Shown here: piece after piece, positions 31,915 to 43,697 of the stretch | Numbering within the stretch: the first letter of the stretch is position 1 | Layout of the letters: each line of letters opens with the position of its first letter | NCBI RefSeq assembly: GCF_008831285.2 | Contig: NC_045146.1 | Coordinates: forward strand, 5,220,972-5,284,971 | From: Nymphaea colorata | Taxonomy: Eukaryota; Streptophyta; Magnoliopsida; Nymphaeales; Nymphaeaceae | Reading direction: 5' to 3' | DNA: 64,000 nt | The notes under the pieces: model-generated | Database searches by the model: none | What the model saw: only the letters and a program-made list of their open reading frames with translations | Told to the model about the DNA's origin: nothing | Made by a program: the position numbers and the translations under genes

Positions 31915-32120
31915 GAGACCCTTAGGTGCTAAATCCATAAAGAATCATCTTAACCATCTATCTTTATAATATGAATTGTTGAGAGAAAAATAAGAAAAAA
32001 AAAGATATAGATCATATTTAAGTCATCTATCATTAATTAACAATGTTTTCTCCTTTTTTCTTCTTTCAGATGGATGGCTAAGATGATTCCTTACAAGTTT
32101 CGCAATTAAGAGCCGAGTAC
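31915..32120. mobile_element. MITE-like fold-back, about 200 bp
   Basis: The inner terminal repeats pair well: AAGAATCATCTTAACCATC at 31939 against the complement of GATGGCTAAGATGATTCCTT at 32073-32092. Outer parts pair less well. It sits against a CA repeat on the left. The target duplication was not resolved. Confidence 0.45.
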
Positions 32121-32638
32121 TTTTATATAAAAGCTATTTTTAAGTCATTATATGCTTTATAACCTTGCAAACATGTAATGCTAAATTTTAAATTTGCTTT
32201 CCTCATGCTATACACCTTTGTGTTTAAATGATTCAGCTTTGTAAATTAATTATTTTAATTTTTTTAGCTATTTCTTTTGTCATGTCATGAACATTTAATT
32301 ATGTCAAATCTTTTAACTTTTTTTTTGTTACGAGCTGATAATTATGTACATGTTCTTCATAGTAGTGGTACTTATTATTGGTGATTTTTTTTTAAACCAC
32401 ATGATTCACATATGCGTGCTTACTGGTTTGGTAAAACTCTAAATTTCCTAGCATTATACACTTCTAGTAACATTTACCAGTAAGCAATCATCACGCTATT
32501 TCTGTTTTATGAATCTGTTTCAAAAAATAAAAAAATTCATAAAATAAAATAAAATTTTCTCTTTTTTTGGAATAGATTTATAAAAAGTACTAACTACTGT
32601 TCCGAGGGTCCGGCTGGACTTGTTCCCCAATATTTATG

Positions 32639-34693
32639 ATTTTTTGGACAAGAAAGAGAGAGAGGGGCCGGCAATGATCACTCTACCTCGAAACAGGCAT
32701 GTTTGAAATGCTGTCACGTCTTCAGTAGTTAAAGAATTGTTAGTAATCTAATGGAAAATAAGAATCTAACATTCTTTATAAGACATGTTTCTTATAAAAA
32801 GGTAAGCCCTAGTTTGACAAGAATTTTTTGGACAAGAAAGAGAGAGAGAGGGATCCGTGATGCCCACTCTACGTCGAAGCAGGCGTGTTTGAAACACCGT
32901 CGCGTCTTTAGTGGTTGAAGAATTGTTAGTAATCTAATATAAAATAAGAATCTAACCTTCTTTACAAGGCATACATTTCTTATCAAAAGATATGCCCCTT
33001 GTGTGACAACGATTTTTTGGACAAGAACGAGAGAGAGAGAGGGACTGGCAATGCTCACTCTACCTCGAAACAGGCATGTTTGAAACGCTGTCGGGTATTC
33101 AGTGGTTGAAGAATTGTTAGTCATCTAATGGAAAATAAGAATCTAACCTTCTTTATAAGACATACATTTCTTATCAAAAGGTAGGCCCTTGTTTGACAGC
33201 GATTTTTTGGACAAGAACGAGAGAGAGAGAGACTGGCGATGCTCACTGTACCTCGAAACAGGCGTGTTTGAAACGCCGTCGCGTCTTCAGTGGTTGAAGA
33301 ATTGTTAGTAATCTAATATAAAATAAGAATCTAACCTTCTTTACAAGGCATACATTTCTTATCAAAAGATAGGCCCCTTGTGTGACAACGATTTTTTGGA
33401 CAAGAACGAGAGAGAGAGGGACTGGCAATGCTCACTCTACCTCGAAACAGGCATGTTTGAAACGCTGTCGGGTATTCAGTGGTTGAAGAATTGTTAGTCA
33501 TCTAATGGAAAATAAGAATCTAACCTTCTTTATAAGACATACATTTCTTATCAAAAGGTAGGCCCTTGTTTGACAGCGATTTTTTGGACAAGAACGAGAG
33601 AGAGAGAGACTGGCGATGCTCACTCTACCTCGAAACAGGCGTGTTTGAAACGCCATCGCATCTTCAATGGTTGAAGAATTGTTAGTAATCTAATGGAAAC
33701 TAAGAATCTAACCTTCTTTATAAGGCATACATTTCTTATCAAAAGGTGGGCCCCTTATTTGGCAACAATTTTTTGGACAAGAAAGAGAGAGAGGGACCGG
33801 CGATGCTCACTCTACCTCGAAATAGGCGTGTTTGAAACGCCGTCGCGTCTTCAGTGGTTGAAGAATTTTTAGTGATCTAATGGAAAATAAGAACCTAACC
33901 TTCTTTATAAGGCATACATTTCTTATCAAAAGGTAGGCCCCTTGTTTGACAACCATTTTTTGGATAAGAAAGAGAGAGAGGGACTGACAATGCTCACTCG
34001 ACCTCGAAACAGGCATGTTTGAAACGTCGTCAGGTCTTCAGTGGTTGAAGAATTGTTGGTAATCTAATGAAAAATAAGAATCTAACCTTCTTTATAAGGC
34101 ATACATTTCTTGTTGAAAGTTAGGCCCTTGTTTGACAATGATTTTTTGGACAAGAAAGAGAGAAAGGGACTGGCGATGCTCACTCTACCTCGAAACAGGC
34201 GCGTTTGAAATGCCGTCGCGTCTTCAGCGGTTGAAGAATTGTTAGTAATCTAATAGAAAATAAGAATCTAACCTTCTTTATAAGTCATACATTTCTTATC
34301 AAAAGGTTGGCCCCTTGTTTGACAAGGATTTTTTGGACAAGAAAGAGAGAGGGGGACTGGCGATGCTCACTTTACTTGGAAACATGCGTGTTTGGAAGGC
34401 CGTTGGGTCTTCAGTGGTTGAAGAATTGTTAGTAATCTAATGGAAAATAAGAATCTAACATTCTTTATAAGGCATACATTTCTTATCAAAAGGTAGGCCC
34501 CTTGTTTGGCAATGATTTTTTGAACAAGAAAGAGAGAAAGGGACCGGTGATGCTCACTCTACCTCGAAACAGGCGTGTTTAAAATGCCGTCGAGTGGTTA
34601 AAGAATTGTAAGTAATCTAATGAAAAATAAGAATCTAACCTTCTTTATAAGGCATGCATTTCTTATGAAAAGGTAGGCCCCTTGTTTGGCAAT
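32639..34693. repeat. Satellite-like array: 11 units of about 188 bp
   Basis: Units start at ATTTTTTGGACAAGAA: 32639, 32823, 33012, 33202, 33391, 33579, 33768, 33955, 34141, 34328 and 34515; spacings are 184-190 bp. Each has a GA microsatellite, CTCACTCTACCTCGAAACAGG, TGGTTGAAGAATTGTTAGT and a tail CATACATTTCTTATCAAAAGG. Units 3 and 5 are almost identical, as are the 3' halves of units 2 and 4, so units 2-3 and 4-5 form a duplicated dimer of about 378 bp. Open frames on the minus strand recur once per unit and are by-products of the repeat. Confidence 0.95.
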
Positions 34694-35009
34694 TGCACGC
34701 CTACAGGAAACTTCTACCTTACGTCAAGCAAAATATGAAAAGCCTGAGGCCTAATTCGCTGATGTTTTGACCATGGATAAAAAAGGTCAGCTTCTAAAGT
34801 ACAACCTTATGTATCACCATGCTTTACATCTATGAAATTCCAAGTACACACCCAATTTTTACTATTAATTGTTGAGTAAAGGTTAAAGTCAAAGTTTCTA
34901 ATGTTCCTTTCCAGTTTAAAAATGTTTTCATGCTCTAGATAGAGTTAAAACAAAGCATTCAAATATGCCTTAGGTAGTAAATTTAAATATGAGAAAATGG
35001 CAGAGCCTT
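34694..35009. other. Spacer, no gene
   Basis: AT-rich sequence between the tandem array and the LTR relative. Nothing recognisable. Confidence 0.4.
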
Positions 35010-35660
35010 AGGAGAGCTACAAGTCAATCACGAATCGAGACTATCCTCTGTGGTTCAACTAAGTTTTCATATGAAGTGATTATTATGGTTTAATTTTTAT
35101 GATTGTATTTCCGTGGTAAAATGACATTATTGAGTGGAGTAACGGGTAGAAGTACTCATAGAGTGTGTTTTGGCTAGCCAAGAGTATTGGTTAAATGTGT
35201 GATCTTCTCATGAAGGTAGTGGGGTTAGGTTCCACTAATGAAATGAACCAACATCGTGTGTTAGCCAATCCTATTGTGAATGTGTTTTCCTAATGATAAA
35301 TTAAGAAATAATAATTAATTTGAGTCGAGTGGGTTATTATAATACGTTTGACAGTTTGAGATACATCCTGCCCTTGCCATTGGTCTCACTTGCTTGGAGC
35401 GCAAGTGGTGTAAAGCTCCAGGATATTATTATGTATTGTGTTTGGAGCATTAGGCTCCTGCTTTTCCAACTTGAGTGTCTTAGGGAGGGCTGAGCAACTC
35501 CCTGTGGATTGCTCTATAGTTGCAACGTGTATATATCTGTATTGTTTTGGACCACCATAGGGTTGTCTCCCAACTATCGATCACCCATGGTGTGCACGCG
35601 TCTGTGTTTTGCAACCACTTGAACTATCAATTAACTAAAATGAATGTGAATGTACCTCCA
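35010..35660 (+). repeat. Diverged partial copy of the 3.26-kb LTR family
   Basis: Matches the right-hand third of the solo LTR at 15779-19035 in the same orientation: CAATCACGAATCGAGACTAT (about 35026) against 17789; CATTGGTCTCACTTGCTTGG against 18152; GGGCTGAGCAACTC against 18253; ATGGTGTGCACG against 18369. Divergence is much higher than between the copies at 18283-19035 and 63239-64000, so this copy is old. Confidence 0.7.
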
Positions 35661-37048
35661 AGGTTTTGTTGTGCTTTAGGGTTTGGGTTTGCTTTAGAGT
35701 TCTTGCTAGTTGGGTAAGAACATAAACTCCAGTTTTTTTAAGCCGCCCGTTCTCACAAAAAATGGTTCCCCTATCTCCACAATATACATAATTATCCACA
35801 AGACCCAATACAAGTCGTGGGAATGCTTCGTCTCGGTTCGAGCCCTTTTTGACCATGAGAAATTAAAGGGGCTCCATTCCCATTGGCAAATTGTTGGGTG
35901 AGAAATGGTAAAGTTCAAACAAAAACACTTAATTGGGAAAACGATCGCACCTTTGGGAGAAACCGTCTTCCCCACGAAGCTGTCAATATCATATAAAAAC
36001 TTGTACTTTCAAGGTTTTGTCCTGCTTTAGGGTTTGGGTAGGCTTTTAACTTGTTTGTTTTGTTTTAGGGTCTGGGTAGGCTTTTAACTTGTGCGTTGTA
36101 CTTGTCACTATTTTCTTTCAAGGTGTGGCAATGACCATTAGATTCAAACCTAAAAAAAAAAGATTTTGAAGATTGGACATTTGCCGTACCAAGATGGAAG
36201 TATGGTTTAAGGAGACAAAGACCTAGTTTATAAGTTGCCAATATCGCCTTCTTTCTTACTGATAGATTAAATTATCATTTTACATATCAATATAAACGCG
36301 ACCTGATCATGTCATTAGGTTCAAATGGCACCATTTGTGGTTACTTTGCTGTCTTAAGCCCAATTAGACATCGGCCTTTGATGGCTAATATGCTTCATTC
36401 ATATTGGTCCTTTTACCACGACAACAATATGCAGACTAATTACCATGAGTATCTTATCTTTTGGTCCTTAGCATAGTTTAATTTAGTTTTTAGTTGGTTT
36501 TATTGCACAATGATTAAAAGCCGCATCTGAGGGGCGCACATGTGGATTTTGGCAAGACTTCTCCTAATCTTTTGATTAAATATTTTATAGGAGTGCTTAG
36601 TAATGCAAATATCGTACTAGTGCTTCATAAATTTAAGATTCATAGCAGGATTTCCATAGCAGGTACACCTGTACCTATACCCATGTGGCTTAGCCGCGTA
36701 CACCACAAGGTTAGATGAGAACAGACACATAAATGTGGATCCTGATACATGGACCTTTTACATTCAAAATCAAATTTACGTTCTAAAACAAAAAAATGAT
36801 AACGAAAACATCAACTAAAACTTAAGAATTTATGGCTAAACTCCATATCAATTGAATCAATTGCCTTGGGATCCAATATGCATCCCATGTCTTTTGCTTC
36901 TGCTACCATCAACTTTCTTTCTCCAAAGATAAACAATGTTTTTTTCAATAAAAAAAAAATCATCGCTTTGTTTGATATATGAATGATGAAGGTAAGGTAA
37001 CGAGGATTATACAATGCAATTGCACATAATGGGCAATTACATGTTAAG
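35661..37048. other. Spacer with minor repeats, no gene
   Basis: Contains a doubled segment GCTTTAGGGTTTGGGTAGGCTTTTAACTTG-like (about 36023-36095) in two copies, and overlapping open frames on both strands at 35710-35975 that show no known domain. Probably decayed transposon. Confidence 0.35.
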
Positions 37049-37415
37049 TAGGGATGTTAATATATCTTATTTGAATAAGATATCTGACTGAACTGATCTG
37101 AAAAATCAGATATGGAACAAATTTAATATTCGATTAAGAAATCAGATGAGATTCAGATTTATTGGATTCAGATTCAAATATACATAAATACCCAATCAGA
37201 TTCGAATACAGATTCAGGTTGGATTTACTTTTAGACAAATATCCTATATCTAATGCTAATATATTTGAAAACAGACAAAATTTGGTTCAAAATTCGGATT
37301 CAGATTGTCAAATTAAATTTTGGATTTTCTTTATTTTCATTTGAATCTGAATATTCGAAAAAGCTGACATAACTAAAGGTATATCTTATTCTAATTTAAT
37401 CGATTAACATCCCTA
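37049..37415. mobile_element. MITE with TAGGGATGTTAAT ends (hAT-like), 367 bp
   Basis: Perfect 13-bp terminal inverted repeats TAGGGATGTTAAT and ATTAACATCCCTA. The TAGGG-type end is typical of plant hAT derivatives. The interior is rich in GATTC/GAATC steps, and related text recurs at about 38350-38640. The 8-bp flanks (ATGTTAAG and ACCCTAAT) do not match, so the duplication is lost or the ends are imprecise. Confidence 0.6.
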
Positions 37416-38628
37416 ACCCTAATGTCAAAATTGGTAGGCATTTTCTAAAAGGAATTTAACCAATAAAGCAGATCCTGAACGTCCAAAAATTGACAAATCA
37501 ATTGAGAAGTTCAGGCAAGACTTTATACACCAAAGACTCATTTGTCCCCAAAGCTTGTGTTAGGTGGCAGAGGATGACGTGTCTTCAGTCCATAAGGACG
37601 TGTTTTCCGTGGTAGAAGTGGGACCCTTGTCCCGATTTTTAAATTTTGAGTCCGTTTCCACGAGAGAGGATGGTAATCCTGGCTTGTTGGACAAAATCGT
37701 CAATTACGATCCATGGATTTCGGGTGCAACTGAAATCTTGGAAACAATCTGCCCGTTAGGACTTCGTGCTTTTCTGCTTCTGCTACCTCACTCCCTCCCC
37801 CCGACACACACACCTCTCAATTTTTTTAAAAGAAAATATTATATGTAAATTTAAAAAGAAAATGTATTTATCTTATACAACATTTTTGAAAATTATATTT
37901 AAACTCATTTGAAATAATAATAAAATTTTCAAAATTATATCTAACCAATTTGAAATAATAATCAGTTCATTTCATAAAAAATTTCTAGCCCTGTCCCTCA
38001 TCTCCGGTCGTCGCCGTTTGCTACACAGCCCGTTGAAGACTACTTCCTCGTCGCCCCCTCATCGCTCGCTCCCATTTCATTGCACAGCCCGTTGAAAACC
38101 CTCCCTGCTCGTCGCACCCACGTTCGCTCAGCTGGTTGAAGAAAAAGGTTTTAGTGGCTAGTGAAAAATGAATGCCGTTCAAGCGATCAAACGTAGGTCC
38201 AATTTTTTTTCCATGCTGCAGACAAACACTGGGATGGAAATTCAGTAGATTATAATCCAAGTTCAACAGACACGCCTGCCGTTCTCTCATGTCTATGGCT
38301 ATCAATTGATCTGATTTCAATCGGGATATGCTTTATCATATCAGCCATTCCTGGTAGTTATATATTTAGATTTGAATTCATATTCGAATTTCCATGAAGA
38401 ACATTCTATACCATATCCCAATGCCAAATTCATAATTCGAATCTGGCTTGAATGCAGTTTTTAGATTAACATCCGAATCTGAATCCTACTTTTAAATTGA
38501 ATCCAAACAACATTATAGACATTGACTGCAGGATGTTTATTTAAAACTTCTGAATCCAAATCTAAATCCGGTCAATATTTACTTAAATTCGAGTCAAAAT
38601 CTAAATCCAATTAGATGTCATTTCTTTT
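37416..38628. other. Spacer upstream of gene B, no gene
   Basis: Open frames at 37564-37848 and 38320-38021 have no recognisable domain. 38340-38628 carries the same GAATC-rich text as the MITE at 37049 and may be a second, decayed copy. Confidence 0.35.
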
Positions 38629-38790
38629 ATCGGATTCTCATATAAATTCTTAATTGGATGGCAAAATCTGTTTCATATCGTTTTTATTTTCTTTTTAATA
38701 CGGTTTAGTATCGGATTCTCATAAAAATTCTTAATTGGATGACAAAATCTGTTTCATATCGTTTTTATTTTCTTTTTAATACGGTTTAGT
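38629..38790. repeat. 81-bp tandem duplication
   Basis: Units 38629-38709 and 38710-38790, both from ATCGGATTCTCATA to ACGGTTTAGT, differ at about two positions. It lies about 36 bp before the candidate TATA box of gene B. Confidence 0.9.
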
Positions 38791-38825
38791 TGGATCGAAT
38801 TTATAACCGTCTCCACTAGAAAGCG

Positions 38826-38833
38826 TATAAAAA
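38826..38833 (+). promoter_or_regulatory. Candidate TATA box of gene B
   Basis: TATAAAAA in CGTATAAAAACAAG. In the state before the Copia insertion it would have stood about 345 bp upstream of the ATG at 44050; now it is over 5.2 kb away. Sequence-only prediction. Confidence 0.3.
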
Positions 38834-39064
38834 CAAGTTGACGGTAAACTTTCCAGAAAGAATGCGCATGATGGCAGCATATTTGAATATTATAACTTAA
38901 ACAAGTGGTCAAAATTGAAAATTTCCCGCTGGCGTCTGTAGTCCCGTCTAGCGAAGGTCTGCCAGATTAGTCGTTAAAAAAAGGACGGCTTGGCAGTTCT
39001 TACGGAAAAGTTAGATAAAAAGAACGAAGAAGGGGAGAAAATCCGGAGAGAAACATCCATTAAG

Positions 39065-39312
39065 TGTTAGGAGGTTTGCCTAGAAAGTTTAGAATAAACA
39101 GCTGTAATATAGTTGTCTACAGCTGTATCCCATTGACAATGGGTCTCATACATGTATATACATCTGAGTTACACTGTATATATATATATGATAAATAAGA
39201 ATACGGGATTTTAATCCCTCGCATAACATTGGCCCTTTCTCCCTGTTTCTCTGTTACCTTACGTCTCCAGTCGGTCCTTCTCTCTCAACTACGATCTTCC
39301 CCAACTTCAAGA
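39065..39312 (+). repeat. 5' LTR of the young Copia element
   Basis: Starts TGTTAGGAGG and ends TTCAAGA directly before the primer site. The terminal GA instead of CA is set by the TTAAG duplication at both sides. Contains the A/T-rich run ATATATATATG and would serve as promoter and polyadenylation region. Confidence 0.92.
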
Positions 39313-39324
39313 TGGTATCAGAGC
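39313..39324 (+). promoter_or_regulatory. Primer binding site of the young Copia element
   Basis: TGGTATCAGAGC, complementary to initiator Met tRNA, directly after the LTR. Confidence 0.93.
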
Positions 39325-39563
39325 CAGTAGGCTGAAACTCAAGGACAGGCGTGAACACCTACAGCTGATCAAGCTACAGGTCCTCCATGTCGAGGTTTCT
39401 GTAGACGTCGACGGATTCCCAAAGTTTAGGGAAAGTTTAGGGTTTTTTTGTTCCTGCACAAAAAGAGGAAGGAACCGACAGGCTAGGGCTCGGCTTTCTG
39501 GTCTCAGCTTCCCAACTGGTGCGGTGAGCGTGGATTCTGCAGATCAAGGGATTCTCAGCAGCG

Positions 39564-42500
39564 ATGGCAGAATCAGAAAACCAAAACCCCCAAATCTCTA
39601 CTGTAAAAGCAGTCATGAAGGAATCAGATCCGGCTCTCAAGATCACCACAGCACCTCTCAACGGTGGAAACTATGTGGTTTGGGCGAAATCAGCAAGCTT
39701 ATACCTCTGTGGAAAGTCAAGAATAGGCTATATCAATGGCAAGATTACAGCTCCTGAGAAAGATGATCTGAGTTATGAAGAATGGGAAGCTAACGATCGA
39801 GTTGTAATGTCTTGGTTGCTAAATTCAATGGAGCCCACCATCGCCGAGAGCTTCCTATTCTTGGATTCGGCCAAAGAGATCTGGGACACCTTAGCGGAGA
39901 TCTATGGTGAAGGCCAAAACCTGGCCAGGGTCTATCTTCTGCAACAGGATATCACACGAGTCACCAAAGGAGAGAAGCCATTTCACGTATATCTAAGCTC
40001 CCTTAAAGCGATGTGGGATGAATTATCCCAATATCGTCCCCTCGTTCCTGATATGGAAGTACTGAAACAGAGAGCTGACGAAGATAAAGTGTTCAAGCTT
40101 CTCGCTGGGTTAGGGGTAGAGTTTGACTATCTAAAAAGTCAGATTCTCATGTCTTCCCCTCTCCCGTCCTTCAACAATGTTTGTTCTATCATACAACGAG
40201 AAGAAACCAGGCGAAAAGTCATGAAGACTGAAGACGACTTCAAAAAAGAATATGCGCCTGCTGACAAGGCTGCATTTGTCGCTAAGACAGAAACATCTCA
40301 TATTGCTCCAAGAGACAAGAACAACTTCACAGTAGATACCAGGTTCGGTCGAGGACGAAATTCTCTGTTCTGTACTTACTGTAAAAAACAAGGCCACAGT
40401 AGGGAACGTTGTTGGAACCTGAATGGCCGTCCAAACAGAGGGAGAGGACAAGTTCGTAATGCTGGACTCAGACGTGAAGGTGACATTGCTGAACTTACAC
40501 GTTTGCTCAAACAAATCACCTGCAGCAATCTTGCTATTACAACTAAACTAGGAACAGAAACAGGTAAGACTTCAAACCCGTTACCTTGCTCTTTCTTGGC
40601 TCGTTCCAATAACTCAGCATGGATAGTCGACAGTGGGGCTACAGACCATATGACTGCTTGTTTAGAACTGTTACATAATGTCAAGTATGATAAACATATA
40701 TCTGTAAAACTAGCTGATGGGTCGACCACATCTGCAGTAGGATATGGCTCTGTTTACATAAATCAACATATTACTTTGCAAGACGTGTTGTATGTGCCTA
40801 AGTGCACAACAAACTTGATATCTGTTAGCAAACTGAGTAATACTCTGAGCTGCTATATAATTTTTGTTGGAAAAAAGGTGATACTAGTAGACAGCAAGAA
40901 TCAGACGAAGATTGGTGAATGTGAAGAGGAAAATGGCCTGTACTACTTGACTCAAGAGCACAACTCCAGTGTATACACTGCAATAAAAACTGCCAGTGAT
41001 GCTCGCATATGGCACTGCAGAGTGGGTCATCCCTCCAATAAGGTCCTGTTGAATATGTTTCCAGGTTCTAGATTCTTAGTAGATGATTGTGAGGCATGTA
41101 CCCTGGCTAAGATGACCAGGTTGCCTTTTACAGACTCTGAATATGTTGCTGAGTCATGTTTTGACTTGATACATACTGATGTCTGGGGACCAGCCCCCAT
41201 AACTGGACATTCTGAATATAAATACTTTGTTACTTTCATAGATGACAAATCTCGAGCCACCTGGATCTATTTCTTGAAAAGGAAAAGCGATGTATTTCTT
41301 ACGTTTAAGCAATTTTTTCAGTACATAGTCACTCAGTACAATCACACAATTAAGACATTGAGGTCAGACAATGGAGGAGAATATATTAATGCAGAATTTG
41401 AGGAATTCACAAACAAACAAGGAATATTACATCAAACCACTTGTAGGGGTACTCCTCAACAGAATGGGGTAAGTGAACGACGAAATAGACAATTGCTAAA
41501 CATCGCCAGATCTCTAATGTTTTACATGAATGTTCCTTCACAATTCTGGTGTGAAGCAGTGGCCTGTGCTTGCCATGTCATGAATAGAACCTCGAGCCAC
41601 AGACTAGGCAACAAGAGCCCATTAGAAATCTTGAATGATAGACCCCCTTCTTTACAACACTTACGAGTTTTCGGATGTGTGTGTTATGTTCATGTACAAG
41701 AAAGTTCAAGACACAAGCTTGAAAGACGAGCTGTTAAGTGTGTGTTTCTAGGGTATTCCTTTAACAAGAAAGGATACAAGTGCTATGACCCTATAAGAAA
41801 AAAGATGTATGTATCTAGAGACGTCAAGTTCATGGAAAATACACCTTTCTACACTGAAACTATATCAGATGCTTTCAGCAAGGGGGAGAATGACCAAGAC
41901 AATGATCTCATGCCTGCTATACCTCTTCCAATAGCAAATGAAAATGATGATGCATTGGTAATATCTGGAACCAGTTTGGCTAATGAAGAAGCAAGCACCA
42001 ACTCCCACTTGGAGGTGGGTGTGGCTGAAAGTGCTCAAAATAGAAGGATTGACCGCATAAGAAGAAGACCAGCCAGATATAATGACTACTATACATATCA
42101 TGTCCAGAAAAACGACAAAGTCAACATAGCTCCCTGCCATGAAAGAGAACCACATACTTATGAAGAAGCTAACACTGAAGATAAATGGAGGAAAGCAATG
42201 CATGAGGAATTAGCTGCCCTGGAAAAAAATCAGACCTGGGAACTAGTAAATAGACCCCCAAACAAAAAATTGATTGGCTGCAAATGGACATATAAAATCA
42301 AGTATGACAGTAGTGGGCAGGTGGAGCGCTACAAGGCAAGACTGGTAGCGAAGGGCTTTACACAAGAACAAGGCATTGACTATCATGAGACGTTCGCCCC
42401 GGTTGCAAAGATGAGCTCATTACGAATATTACTTTCAGTAGCTGCAGTAAAGAATTGGAAAATGTATCAACTTGACGTGAAGAATGCTTTTCTTCACGGA

Positions 42501-43688
42501 GATTTAGAAGAAGAGATCTTTATGGAATTACCTCAAGGACTACATGTTCAACATGGTACTCAATCACAGGTGTGCAAATTAAAGAAGTCACTATATGGGC
42601 TTAAGCAGTCGCCCAGGGCGTGGTATGAAAAGTTGAGCTCAAAACTGATTGAAGGAGGATATAAGATGAGTAGTGCTGATCATTCTATATTTGTAGCATC
42701 TACCAATAAGGGAACAGTCATTGCTGCTATCTACGTTGATGATATAATTTTAACGGGAGAAGATCTGAGTTTTATTGAAAAAACCAAGAAAGTTTTGAGG
42801 AAATGCTTTGAGATCAAAGATCTAGGAGTATTACACTATTTCCTTGGCATGGAAATAATACATAAACCAAAAGGCATATTCGTGTGTCAAAAAAGATATG
42901 TTGCAGACCTGCTACATGAAACAGGAATGACAGATTGCATAGAAGCCGATACTCCAATGGAAACAAACTTGAAGTTGATGCATGATGGCGGAGAGCTAAT
43001 AGATGAAGCAAGAAGTTTTCAGAAGTTAGTTGGTAAATTGCTATACTTGACAGCTACTAGACCAGATATCACTTACGCAGTAAATTTGCTAAGTCAGTTT
43101 ATGCACAGCCCCAGAAAACCTCATGTAGAAGCTGCCCATCATGTGCTCAGGTATCTTAAGAAGACAAGTAACAAGGGCATCACGTTTAGAAGAAACAATC
43201 ATCTTCAAATATATGGATATGCAGATGCTGACTGGGCAGGAAATCAAGACGACAGGAGATCAACCACTGGTTACTGTTGTTTCGTTGGTGATAATTTAGT
43301 CTCTTGGAGGAGTAAGAAACAAACGGTCGTGGCCAGATCAAGCGCAGAAAGTGAATATCGAGCAATGGCTCTCACTGTGTGTGAATTGCTATGGATAAAA
43401 TACTTGCTACAGGATATGAAGATGAATGTAGAACAGCCAATAAGCCTCTTCTGTGACAGCAAGGCTGCAATTTACATTGGAAATAATCCTGTGTTTCATG
43501 AACGAACGAAACACATTGAAGTAGACTGTCACTTTCTTAGAGAGAAAATTCAATCAGGAATCATAAAAACAGAACATGTTGCCTCAAGGAACCAATTTGC
43601 AGATATTCTAACCAAAGCTGTGTGTAAAGATACATTTCACAAGTTATGCTGCAAGTTAGGTCTTCAGAATTTGGAAGATCTAACTTGA
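39564..43688 (+). CDS. Copia gag-pol polyprotein, intact (1374 aa)
   Basis: Single open frame. Gag occupies about residues 1-330, with the N-terminal block NGGNYVVWAKSASLYL and a zinc knuckle C-X2-C-X4-H-X4-C at 270-283. The protease active site DSGA is at 356-359. Integrase has the HHCC region near 480-515 and the catalytic triad D near 539, D602 and E638 (the last two 35 residues apart, as in the DDE family). Reverse transcriptase spans about 900-1140 with YVDD at 1057-1060. RNase H (DADWAG near 1220; SSAESEYRA; HIEVDCHF) runs to the end. Processing by the protease would yield capsid, integrase and RT/RNase H for virus-like particles. All catalytic residues I can place are present. A short upstream frame (from 39524) overlaps the start. 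Confidence 0.96.
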   Translation: MAESENQNPQISTVKAVMKESDPALKITTAPLNGGNYVVWAKSASLYLCGKSRIGYINGKITAPEKDDLSYEEWEANDRVVMSWLLNSMEPTIAESFLFLDSAKEIWDTLAEIYGEGQNLARVYLLQQDITRVTKGEKPFHVYLSSLKAMWDELSQYRPLVPDMEVLKQRADEDKVFKLLAGLGVEFDYLKSQILMSSPLPSFNNVCSIIQREETRRKVMKTEDDFKKEYAPADKAAFVAKTETSHIAPRDKNNFTVDTRFGRGRNSLFCTYCKKQGHSRERCWNLNGRPNRGRGQVRNAGLRREGDIAELTRLLKQITCSNLAITTKLGTETGKTSNPLPCSFLARSNNSAWIVDSGATDHMTACLELLHNVKYDKHISVKLADGSTTSAVGYGSVYINQHITLQDVLYVPKCTTNLISVSKLSNTLSCYIIFVGKKVILVDSKNQTKIGECEEENGLYYLTQEHNSSVYTAIKTASDARIWHCRVGHPSNKVLLNMFPGSRFLVDDCEACTLAKMTRLPFTDSEYVAESCFDLIHTDVWGPAPITGHSEYKYFVTFIDDKSRATWIYFLKRKSDVFLTFKQFFQYIVTQYNHTIKTLRSDNGGEYINAEFEEFTNKQGILHQTTCRGTPQQNGVSERRNRQLLNIARSLMFYMNVPSQFWCEAVACACHVMNRTSSHRLGNKSPLEILNDRPPSLQHLRVFGCVCYVHVQESSRHKLERRAVKCVFLGYSFNKKGYKCYDPIRKKMYVSRDVKFMENTPFYTETISDAFSKGENDQDNDLMPAIPLPIANENDDALVISGTSLANEEASTNSHLEVGVAESAQNRRIDRIRRRPARYNDYYTYHVQKNDKVNIAPCHEREPHTYEEANTEDKWRKAMHEELAALEKNQTWELVNRPPNKKLIGCKWTYKIKYDSSGQVERYKARLVAKGFTQEQGIDYHETFAPVAKMSSLRILLSVAAVKNWKMYQLDVKNAFLHGDLEEEIFMELPQGLHVQHGTQSQVCKLKKSLYGLKQSPRAWYEKLSSKLIEGGYKMSSADHSIFVASTNKGTVIAAIYVDDIILTGEDLSFIEKTKKVLRKCFEIKDLGVLHYFLGMEIIHKPKGIFVCQKRYVADLLHETGMTDCIEADTPMETNLKLMHDGGELIDEARSFQKLVGKLLYLTATRPDITYAVNLLSQFMHSPRKPHVEAAHHVLRYLKKTSNKGITFRRNNHLQIYGYADADWAGNQDDRRSTTGYCCFVGDNLVSWRSKKQTVVARSSAESEYRAMALTVCELLWIKYLLQDMKMNVEQPISLFCDSKAAIYIGNNPVFHERTKHIEVDCHFLREKIQSGIIKTEHVASRNQFADILTKAVCKDTFHKLCCKLGLQNLEDLT

Positions 43689-43697
43689 GGGGGAGAA

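Noticed and set aside
32792-34016. Repeated minus-strand peptides containing SLSLVLVQKIVV...
   Set aside because: They recur once per 188-bp satellite unit and differ by frame; they are by-products of the tandem array, not a gene family.
32639-34693. Possible CRISPR array
   Set aside because: The units are continuous 188-bp monomers with no repeat/spacer alternation, and the sequence is a plant nuclear genome.
37564-37848. Open frame of 94 codons in the spacer upstream of gene B
   Set aside because: No recognisable domain, and a tail of low-complexity CT/AC repeats; no evidence of a gene.
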